Origin: CBFCZU01 sp965602635
Lineage (GTDB): Bacteria > Planctomycetota > Phycisphaerae > SM23-33
Reading direction: 5' to 3'
DNA length: 64,000 nucleotides
Assembly: GCA_965602635.1 (NCBI GenBank)
Contig: CBFCZU010000001.1
Location: 1-64,000, forward strand
The translations under genes were made by a program, and so were the position numbers. This document shows positions 45,024 to 52,237 of the stretch, piece by piece; position 1 is the first letter of the stretch; each line of letters starts with the position of its first letter. Below the pieces are notes generated by a model. The model worked only from the letters and a program-made list of their open reading frames with translations. It had not been told where the DNA came from and did not search any database.

Positions 45024-46889
45024 ATGACTACTGCCAGGCTTGCCGGAGTTTCATTGACGCTCCTCCTTCTGAGCCCCTCGACGCTGACAGCCCAGGTCGC
45101 ACAGGGCGACCCTCTCTGCTTTGACTCCCAGTGGGGCGCTCTTTTCAAGTACGACATGCAGACAGGAGCCAAGACCCTTATAAGTGGCTACGGGAACGGT
45201 CCCGATCTTGTCGGGGATGGACCAATCTGGCCCGTAAGCACGCATATCATCTACTCCCGTCAAAGGCTGCACGCGGGTACCGATGGAACCGTGTTCCTAG
45301 CGTACAGATCGCAGTTGTATGCAGTGGATCCAATGACCGGCAACCGCCGGATGTTCGACTTCGGTGGGGACTACAACAACTTAACTTGCTTGTCCGATCC
45401 CGCAGATCCCGACAGAGTTTACGTCTTCGCCGCGGCTACCTCTACCGCATACGAGAGGCACAGGGACGTCTACGAACTCACCCTATCGACAGGCTCCAAG
45501 GTCAAACTGGCAACTGACTTTACCATTCCTCCCGACCGGAACCCGGGATGGACTTTCGCCGAGTCCGACCCGAATGGCAGAATCGTTTTCGTCGGTGGCA
45601 GGTGGACCGGAAGCGTCGAGCACGGGGCTTGGGTCTATGGCAGCCCCACGGGCACCGCCATTCAGCAAATTGACACATGCCCGATGTACAACCTAACGGA
45701 CATCCACTTTGATTCCACGGGCAACCGCCTGCTGCTATCAGGCGACTTTGGTATATACGTCTCCCAGCTTGCGCCGGCGGGCGACTACGCGCCAATAGCG
45801 CCCATCGACATTCCGACCAATGCATTCACAGGGCTTCAGGGCTTGTGCAATAGCGGCGGGCGCTTGTTGGGAATAGATGGTGCGCGCGTCAAGATCGTTG
45901 ATATTGACGCGAGAACGACTGTCGATCTACCGAACGGTCCCGGTGTGGGATATGGGTTTGCTGCTCCACCTGGGCGAGGCATCATGAGTGGTTCGACAAT
46001 ACTGGGGGCCGGCGATGGTGAGTTTCTATGGGTCGATCCCGCGGCCGGCAACACCTGGACGGCGAGCGCCTTATGCCAATCGAACGACAGGATTGCGGGC
46101 GAGACTCCTGACTCTATCTACTATAAGCAGGGGTACTACCGGGGGCCGGTGACGCGGTACGACAAGGCCACCGGCGAGGAGGAGGAGATCTTCACGCCTT
46201 CAGATATGATTACCGGCCTGGCTATGCTGGACTCGACTCACTTCGCATACACACGCGGGGCCTATGAGACCGGGTGTTTCGTATATGACACGGCTACGCA
46301 AACGACTCAAAAGGTTGCATCGGAGCACCTCTACAATGTCTATCCCGATGGACATGGGGGCATGTACGTTCTGTCGAAGTCGGATGGGTTCCATAAGTGC
46401 ACGGTCGAGCGGATGTCCGCGGATGGGCAGGAGAGGGAGGTTGTTTACACGTACGATTCGCCATCGTATAGCGGATTCACGCAGTTCGTCGTTAACGCTG
46501 ACGAGGAGGTGATCTACTTCGTGCCACACCGGGAGTTGGCTCTGTATTCTGGGCTCTTGGGCGGCGACACCGCTACTCGGATAAGTGGTTGCGGTGCAAA
46601 CGACTATGAAAGTCCCTCGGAGTGGGTCGGAACAGGCCCTTCGTGGGGAGGAGGGCTCGTGCTATATGGCATAGCGGACGGCTTCGCGTATCTGGGTGAC
46701 TCATATCACAACGGTCTGTTCAGGGTCGACCTGGCTACCGGAGAACGCGAGCTGCTCTCGGCGACGGAATACTACCGGTGGGTGGCCTTAGACGGGATTT
46801 GCACCTACATCCCCGAGCCCACCACGCTGTCGCTGCTGGCCCTCGGGGCGGTAACGTTGATCCCCCGCAAGAGACACGCCTTTGTGTGA
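45024..46889 (+). CDS. PEP-CTERM surface protein, propeller-like
   Basis: 621 residues. A signal peptide (MTTARLAGVSLTLLLLSPSTLTAQ) leads into a long beta-rich region with phrases such as GTVFLAYRSQLYAVDPMTG and MYVLSKSDGF, resembling a YncE/WD-type propeller. The C-terminus IPEPTTLSLLALG ... PRKRHAFV is a PEP-CTERM signal whose basic tail is shorter than in neighbours. The last codons and the next 47 nt are nearly identical to the end of the gene at 50896. Base composition is less GC-rich than in Region 3, suggesting a different history. Confidence 0.88.
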   Translation: MTTARLAGVSLTLLLLSPSTLTAQVAQGDPLCFDSQWGALFKYDMQTGAKTLISGYGNGPDLVGDGPIWPVSTHIIYSRQRLHAGTDGTVFLAYRSQLYAVDPMTGNRRMFDFGGDYNNLTCLSDPADPDRVYVFAAATSTAYERHRDVYELTLSTGSKVKLATDFTIPPDRNPGWTFAESDPNGRIVFVGGRWTGSVEHGAWVYGSPTGTAIQQIDTCPMYNLTDIHFDSTGNRLLLSGDFGIYVSQLAPAGDYAPIAPIDIPTNAFTGLQGLCNSGGRLLGIDGARVKIVDIDARTTVDLPNGPGVGYGFAAPPGRGIMSGSTILGAGDGEFLWVDPAAGNTWTASALCQSNDRIAGETPDSIYYKQGYYRGPVTRYDKATGEEEEIFTPSDMITGLAMLDSTHFAYTRGAYETGCFVYDTATQTTQKVASEHLYNVYPDGHGGMYVLSKSDGFHKCTVERMSADGQEREVVYTYDSPSYSGFTQFVVNADEEVIYFVPHRELALYSGLLGGDTATRISGCGANDYESPSEWVGTGPSWGGGLVLYGIADGFAYLGDSYHNGLFRVDLATGERELLSATEYYRWVALDGICTYIPEPTTLSLLALGAVTLIPRKRHAFV

Positions 46890-46936
46890 GGGAATGGAGG
46901 AGGCCGTGGCGTACCGGACGGCCGCTCAAGTGCTCA
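46866..46936. repeat. 71-nt duplicated gene end, copy 1
   Basis: Covers the codons for RKRHAFV, the stop and the GGCCGT-hairpin motif (46890-46936). It matches 50873-50943 over its full length with three differences, all in the hairpin loop region. Confidence 0.9.
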
Positions 46937-46958
46937 CGGGTTGTTGTTTGCTGATGAG
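46933..46958. repeat. CTCAGCG-type hairpin, degenerate copy
   Basis: CTCACGGGTTGTTGTTTGC followed by TGATGAG: same place and GTTGTT core as the other copies, but the arms are reduced to CTCA/TGAG. It lies between two PEP-CTERM genes. Confidence 0.6.
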
Positions 46959-47036
46959 CGGGCCGCTCAGCCCTTTCGTCAGCTGGAGTGAGAGAGTGTG
47001 TGCGTCGTGCGGATGCAATAGGAGAGGAGCGGGACG

Positions 47037-50000
47037 ATGAAAAGGCAAGTTGCGGCGATGTGTGCTGCTGGGCTGGTCTTGGCCTTGGGTTCGGCGGCAA
47101 CGGCGACAGTGAACATCGAGACCGTCGCCGTGGGCAACGCGGGCAATGCGCCGGACACAAGGTATGAGACGCCCGGCTATGGGGCGGTGAGCTACGAGTA
47201 CAACATCGGCAAGTACGAGGTGACGGCCGGGCAGTACACCGAGTTCCTCAACGCCGTGGCGGCCACAGATACCTATGGTCTGTACAGCGGGCGTATGGCC
47301 CTGCCAGTGGCCCCGGACAAGGGCTGCAACATCCAGCGCGGCGGCAACCCGGGCAGCTACACGTACAGCCTGGCTGTCGACTGGGCGGACCGCCCGGTGA
47401 ACTTCGTGAGCTGGGGCGACGCGGCGCGATTCGCCAACTGGCTGCACAACGGCCAACCGACCGGGGCGCAGGACCTGACCACGACGGAGGACGGGGCGTA
47501 CTACCTTAACGGCGCCACGGGCGGTGGGCTCCTGCTGGCCGTCAGCCGCGAGGCGGACTGGACGTGGGCGATCCCGACCGAGGATGAGTGGTACAAGGCG
47601 GCCTACTACGACCCGGAGACAGCCAGCTACTACGACCATCCGACGAGCAGCCACACCCGGCCGGGCTACGTGAACGACAGCGGCAACCTGAGCGGGACGG
47701 GGAATCCCTTCGTGGAAGGGGGAACGGACCCCGGCGGCTACGCGACGTGGGACGGTGACGGCGGGACCGACGGGATCGGGATCCCCTACTACCGCACCGT
47801 AGTCGGGGAATGGGAGAACTCGGACAGCCCCTACGGCACGTTCGACCAGGGGGGCAACGTCTGGGAATGGAACGAGGCCTTCCCGTACGGTCGCGGCTTG
47901 CGGGGCGGGTCGTTCCTCAACTCCGGCGACTTCCTGCGCGCGTCGTACCGGGGCTCGCGCGACCCGACGGACGAGGATATGAACTTCGGCTTCCGCGTTT
48001 CCGATGTCCCCGAACCCGCCACACTGTCGCTGCTAGCGCTGGGCGGGCTGGCGTTGATCCGCCGGAGGCGGCGCGGGCTGCTGCCCGTGCTGGTGGTAGC
48101 GGCGATCGCCGTGGCGGCACTAGGGTTGGCAACGCCATGTCAGGCGGGGGGCGACTGGGTCATAAGGCCGATCGCCTCGGACCTGGTGGGCGATGCGGCG
48201 GTCGCCGTAGACAGTCAGGGGAATCCACATGTCGCATGGAGCTGCTTCACCGGGACTGGCTGGGGTGGCGACAAAGAGGAGTGGCAGTACAAGTACGCAA
48301 GGTGGGACGGCTCGAGCTGGCAAACGACGCAGTTCACTGCCCTCGCCACGCACCGGAGCAGGGACACATCGCTGGTCGTAGACGGCCAGGACAGGCCGCA
48401 CATGGCTTTTTATGTCTACGATCGGAACACTGCCATGAGCCGGCTCGTCTATGTCACGCCCGGCAGCGGCGGCGCGTGGTTGACCGAGGACGTCTTCAGC
48501 GGCCCAAGCGGGTCGGGCGCTGACCCAGATCTGGCCCTGGACAGCCAGGGGCGGCCGCACATCAGCCACGTGGGCCGGTACTCCCGCTTCGACGGGACCC
48601 AATGGCAGACGGAGGACGCTTGGCCGATCGGTTTCCGCAATAGCCTGGCCCTCGATGCCCAGGACACCCCCCACGTGGCATCGCCCGACGGTATGTACGG
48701 GTACCCCAGCTACGGCACCAAGCACCAAGGCCAATGGACCCAGACCTTCATCGTGACCCCGACAGATGCCTGGGGAATGTCCATCGACCTCGATGCCCAA
48801 GACAAGCCCCACGTTGCCTGGTGGGACTCGTCCAAGGCCGTGCCGGCGTACAGCTGGGACACGGGAAGTGGATGGGACACGGAATGGATCCCCGATCAGC
48901 ACCACAGCAGCTTCGGCAGCAAGGGCGTCTCCCTGGAGCTGGACGACCAAGGCCGGGCCCACATCGCCTACAGGAGGTTCTACTCCTCCACGTCCAAAGA
49001 CGCGGCGTATGCCGTGTGGGACGGCGCATCGTGGCATCTCGACACGATCGCAGAGGATAGGTACGTCGTGGGTAAGAACTCCCTCGCGCTCGGGCTGGCC
49101 GGAGACGCCCATGTCCTCATCGGCGAGGTAACCGGGAGCATAAGCGGCGAATTCTATCACGCCTACATCCCCGAGCCCGCCACGCTGTTGCTGCTGGGCC
49201 TTGGTGCGGCGGTGCTTCTCGGCAGGCGCAGGCGTCGGGCAGCGTGGGTACCTGTGCTTGCGGCCTGCGCGGCGCTTTCGTGGCTCTCCCCATTGACAGC
49301 ATCCGGTGCAACCCCCCGCTTTCAGCCGTTGGGCCATTTGGCATCGGGGCATGACGAGAGTCATGCGCACGGGGTCTCTGACGACGGTTCCACTGTCGTC
49401 GGGTCCAGCCGAGAATCTGAGTCGGAGGCCTTCCGTTGGACGGAGGAAACCGGGATGCTGCCCTTGTCGGGGGGGCGAAGTGCAGCACTGGCCGCGTCAG
49501 CGGACGGGTCCGTCGTGGTGGGCTTCCGTTGGGGCTTGTCCTCGACCGGCCAAGCGTTCCGCTGGACCGAAGAAAGCGGGACGGTGTTCTTGCCTGACCT
49601 CCCCTCTCCCCTACCGAGGAGCTGGGCCTACGACGTGTCGGCCGATGGATCAGTGGTAGTGGGGAAGAGCAACACTGATTACGATGACTCCAGTTTGCAG
49701 AATAGCGAGGCGTGGCGCTGGACGGCCGAAGCGGGCACGGTCGGGCTCGGCGATCTGCCGGGGTGGAGATTCGACAGCATAGCCAGAGGCGTCTCGGCCG
49801 ATGGTTCCGTGGTGGTGGGGCAGGGAGTCACTGGCGTCCCTTCGAAGGGCTCGCTGGCCTTTCGCTGGACCCAGGAAACCGGAATGGTGCCGTTGGGCGA
49901 CCTGCCGGGGAGCCGTAGCACCGTGGACGACAACAGTTATGCCTTTGGTGTGTCGGCCGATGGTCTGGTGGTGGTTGGCCACGGCAGCACCGACCAGGAC

Positions 50001-50270
50001 AAAGAGGCCTTTCGCTGGACGGCCGCTACCGGCATGGTCGGGCTCGGTGACTTCCCCGGCGGGACTGTCCAGAGCAGCGCGTATGCTGCGTCGGGAGATG
50101 GGTCGAGAGTCGTCGGCTTCGGTGCCGCCGCCTCGGGCGTGAGGGCCGCCATCTGGGACGCCGGCCACGGCATGCGCGACTCGGGGACCTGCTTGTCAAC
50201 GACTACGGCCTGGACCTCACCGGCTGGACGCTCAAGGAAGCTCACGACATCACCCCCGACGGTACAGTAA
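47037..50270 (+). CDS. Multi-PEP-CTERM polyprotein: FGE-like, propeller and HAF-repeat modules
   Basis: 1077-residue continuous frame behind GGAGAGGAG. Module 1 (1-346, to 48074): signal peptide, formylglycine-generating-enzyme/SUMF1-like domain (YNIGKYEVTAGQYTEFLNAV, VNFVSWGDAARFANWL, GGNVWEWNE), PEPATLSLLALGG and RRRRR. Module 2 (347-734, to 49238) starts directly with a hydrophobic signal (LLPVLVVAAIAVAALGLATP), has six LDxQGxPHVAW blades and ends IPEPATLLLLGLG plus RRRRR. Module 3 (from 735) again starts with a signal-like stretch and carries HAF-type repeats (GVSADGSVVVG, AFRWTEETG, GLGDLPG). Near 50178 a missing C shifts the frame, so the last ~30 residues are spurious. The true continuation, with its own PEP-CTERM, lies in the next entry. 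Confidence 0.85.
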   Translation: MKRQVAAMCAAGLVLALGSAATATVNIETVAVGNAGNAPDTRYETPGYGAVSYEYNIGKYEVTAGQYTEFLNAVAATDTYGLYSGRMALPVAPDKGCNIQRGGNPGSYTYSLAVDWADRPVNFVSWGDAARFANWLHNGQPTGAQDLTTTEDGAYYLNGATGGGLLLAVSREADWTWAIPTEDEWYKAAYYDPETASYYDHPTSSHTRPGYVNDSGNLSGTGNPFVEGGTDPGGYATWDGDGGTDGIGIPYYRTVVGEWENSDSPYGTFDQGGNVWEWNEAFPYGRGLRGGSFLNSGDFLRASYRGSRDPTDEDMNFGFRVSDVPEPATLSLLALGGLALIRRRRRGLLPVLVVAAIAVAALGLATPCQAGGDWVIRPIASDLVGDAAVAVDSQGNPHVAWSCFTGTGWGGDKEEWQYKYARWDGSSWQTTQFTALATHRSRDTSLVVDGQDRPHMAFYVYDRNTAMSRLVYVTPGSGGAWLTEDVFSGPSGSGADPDLALDSQGRPHISHVGRYSRFDGTQWQTEDAWPIGFRNSLALDAQDTPHVASPDGMYGYPSYGTKHQGQWTQTFIVTPTDAWGMSIDLDAQDKPHVAWWDSSKAVPAYSWDTGSGWDTEWIPDQHHSSFGSKGVSLELDDQGRAHIAYRRFYSSTSKDAAYAVWDGASWHLDTIAEDRYVVGKNSLALGLAGDAHVLIGEVTGSISGEFYHAYIPEPATLLLLGLGAAVLLGRRRRRAAWVPVLAACAALSWLSPLTASGATPRFQPLGHLASGHDESHAHGVSDDGSTVVGSSRESESEAFRWTEETGMLPLSGGRSAALAASADGSVVVGFRWGLSSTGQAFRWTEESGTVFLPDLPSPLPRSWAYDVSADGSVVVGKSNTDYDDSSLQNSEAWRWTAEAGTVGLGDLPGWRFDSIARGVSADGSVVVGQGVTGVPSKGSLAFRWTQETGMVPLGDLPGSRSTVDDNSYAFGVSADGLVVVGHGSTDQDKEAFRWTAATGMVGLGDFPGGTVQSSAYAASGDGSRVVGFGAAASGVRAAIWDAGHGMRDSGTCLSTTTAWTSPAGRSRKLTTSPPTVQ

Positions 50271-50272
50271 TC

Positions 50273-50896
50273 GTGGGCTGGGGCATCAATCCTGCTGGCG
50301 ATCACGAGGCTTGGCGTGCCGTCATTCCCGAACCCGCCACGCTGTCGCTTCTGGCCCTCGCCGGTCTGGACGGCGTTTTTGCGCCGTCGGTGGGGAACTA
50401 TGGCCGAGGGTTTCTTGCGGCTTACGGCAGCTGCGACGTCGAGGTGACCTACAACGTCGGCGACGAGACAATCGAGGGCGCCTGGGCGGTGCTCATGGGC
50501 TCCTTGTACCAGGACGACTCCGATGCGGGGCTGGCCGAGGGCCATTTCAAGGACGTTACGATCCTTCTCAACGATGCGCAGGGGCAGGCCCTACTAGAGG
50601 GATCCGTCCCTTCGCTCTACCTCCGCGAGCTGACCGACGCCGAGGGTGTGCTGGTCGGCACCGGGCTCCTGGAGATCACCGACGGCGACCTGGCCAGACG
50701 GTTTCCCTATGTCGAAGGCAACTTCCTGGACGTCCACATCGAGCTTGACCCGCCGGAGATCGACGGCTTCGGGCAGAGCTTCGGTGGGGTATGCGAGTTG
50801 ACGATCCGCCCGATCCCCGAGCCCGCCACGCTGGCGTTGCTGGCGGTTGGCGGTCTGGCTCTGATTCGGCGTCGCAAGAGACACGCCTTTGTGTGA
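50273..50896 (+). CDS. Frameshifted continuation: end of HAF module plus fourth PEP-CTERM module
   Basis: This frame encodes the expected continuation of module 3 (from about 50180: DLLVNDYGLDLTGWTLKEAH, GWGINPAGDHEAWRAV) and its IPEPATLSLLALAG signal at 50327. The arginine cluster is missing there. The frame passes at once into a ~150-residue module (CDVEVTYNVGDETIEGAWAV, FKDVTILLNDAQGQALL) with no recognised family. It closes with IPEPATLALLAVGG and RRRKRHAFV. The 207 residues from 50273 are probably not a separate gene but the downstream part of the polyprotein. Confidence 0.75.
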   Translation: MGWGINPAGDHEAWRAVIPEPATLSLLALAGLDGVFAPSVGNYGRGFLAAYGSCDVEVTYNVGDETIEGAWAVLMGSLYQDDSDAGLAEGHFKDVTILLNDAQGQALLEGSVPSLYLRELTDAEGVLVGTGLLEITDGDLARRFPYVEGNFLDVHIELDPPEIDGFGQSFGGVCELTIRPIPEPATLALLAVGGLALIRRRKRHAFV

Positions 50897-50943
50897 GGGA
50901 ATGGAGGAGGCCGTCGGGTACCGCACGGCCGCTCAAGTGCTCA
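50873..50943. repeat. 71-nt duplicated gene end, copy 2
   Basis: Second copy of the segment at 46866-46936: RKRHAFV codons, stop, then the GGCCGT-hairpin motif (50897-50943), directly followed by a CTCAGCG hairpin. Confidence 0.9.
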
Positions 50944-50964
50944 GCGGTGTTGTTGTGCGCTGAG
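50940..50964. repeat. CTCAGCG-N11-CGCTGAG hairpin, copy 2
   Basis: Identical over 25 nt to 43336-43360. It lies in the 160-bp gap before the kelch-type PEP-CTERM gene. Confidence 0.9.
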
Positions 50965-51056
50965 GGAACGGGGCGCTCGCCTGTTCCGTTGGCCTTGACA
51001 AGAAGATGCGCGCCGCGTGCAACATGCGGCCTGTCAGGCAGAAAGGGAGCGGAGCG

Positions 51057-52211
51057 ATGAAGGCAGACCGGATAGGTCGTTTGGCGATGTTGGTGGTGTG
51101 CGCAGCCGCCGGATCGGCGTTCGCGTCTGGATTCCCCCACACCACGGACACGCTCTCCGAGGCGCGGTACTACTTGTCCGCCACCACGGTGGGCAGCAAG
51201 GCCATTTTCGCTGGCGGGGCCGCCTCGACCGGCTACAGCGACGTTGTCGACATTTACGACGCCGACGCGGGCCTGTGGTCCACGGACACACTCTCCCAGG
51301 GGCGGTATTACCTGTCCGCCACGTCGGTGGGGAACAAGGCGATCTTCGCGGGCGGATTCACCGGCCCGCCAGGCGCGATCCCCAGCAACGTGGTGGACAT
51401 CTACGACGCCAGCACGGGCCTGTGGACCACGGACACGCTGTCAAAGGCGCGAGGCATAATGGCCGCGACGACGGTCGGCAGCAAGGCCATCTTCGCAGGG
51501 GGATACGTAGACGGCGTCGAGGGCTACAGCGATGTCGTGGACATCTACGATGCCGATACCGGCCTGTGGTCCACGGATACGCTCTCGCAGGCACGCTGTT
51601 ATCTCGCCGCGACGACAGCAGGCGGCAAAGCCATCTTCGCGGGGGGCAGCGGTGACAGTGATGTGGTCGACATCTACGACCCCGATACAGGCTTGTGGTC
51701 GACGGACGCACTGTCGCAAGGGCGGCACTGGCTGGCGGCAACTGCGGTAGGCGACAAGGCGATTTTCGCCGGCGGGGCCATTGGTGACAGCGCCTACAGT
51801 GACGTCGTGGACATCTACGATGCCGTCACAGGGCTGTGGTCCACGGACACGCTCTCGCAAGCGCGAGGTTATCTTGCTGCGACATCACTGGACGGCAAGG
51901 CGATGTTTGCAGGAGGCAACGGCCCCAGCGATGTCGTGGATATTCTCGATCCGGGCACGGGGCAGTGGACCACGGACGCGATCTCGCAGGGGCGATACTA
52001 TCTATCCGCGACGACCGTGGGCGACATGGCGTTCTTTGCCGGTGGCGCTACTGGACCTGGACCTGACCCCAGCGGCTACAGCAACGTCGTGGACATCTAC
52101 ACTATTCCAGAACCGGCCACGCTCGCCCTGCTGGCCTTGGGCGGTCTATCGCTGATCCGGCGAAGGAAGAGCGGAGGAGGGTTGTTCCGCTCTATCGCTC
52201 AGCGAAGTTGA
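51057..52211 (+). CDS. PEP-CTERM kelch-type beta-propeller protein
   Basis: 384 residues from the ATG at 51057 behind GGAGCGGAG; an earlier in-frame ATG at 51006 lacks a signal peptide and site. The signal peptide (GRLAMLVVCAAAGSAFAS) is followed by seven near-identical ~46-residue repeats built on STDTLSQARYYLAAT, GSKAIFAGG and SDVVDIYDADTGLW, which fit a seven-bladed kelch propeller. The C-terminus is IPEPATLALLALGG plus RRRK, then an unusual extra GGGLFRSIAQRS. That extra tail arises because a CTCAGCG hairpin overlaps the gene end and its loop supplies the stop codon. A surface adhesin or binding protein is likely; the ligand is unknown. Confidence 0.9.
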   Translation: MKADRIGRLAMLVVCAAAGSAFASGFPHTTDTLSEARYYLSATTVGSKAIFAGGAASTGYSDVVDIYDADAGLWSTDTLSQGRYYLSATSVGNKAIFAGGFTGPPGAIPSNVVDIYDASTGLWTTDTLSKARGIMAATTVGSKAIFAGGYVDGVEGYSDVVDIYDADTGLWSTDTLSQARCYLAATTAGGKAIFAGGSGDSDVVDIYDPDTGLWSTDALSQGRHWLAATAVGDKAIFAGGAIGDSAYSDVVDIYDAVTGLWSTDTLSQARGYLAATSLDGKAMFAGGNGPSDVVDILDPGTGQWTTDAISQGRYYLSATTVGDMAFFAGGATGPGPDPSGYSNVVDIYTIPEPATLALLALGGLSLIRRRKSGGGLFRSIAQRS

Positions 52212-52222
52212 TGTGCGCTGAG
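52198..52222. repeat. CTCAGCG-N11-CGCTGAG hairpin, copy 3
   Basis: Exact 7-bp arms with a variant loop (AAGTTGATGTG). The TGA stop of the kelch gene (52209-52211) lies in the loop. It separates that gene from the convergent GH123-like gene. Confidence 0.85.
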
Positions 52223-52237
52223 GGAACGGTCGCGGGC

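Noticed and set aside
48075..48100. Separate start (GTG at 48087) for module 2 of the PEP-CTERM polyprotein
   Set aside because: The nearest GGAGG is about 18 bases upstream and the signal peptide would lack a positive n-region; read-through fusion fits better, although re-initiation cannot be excluded.
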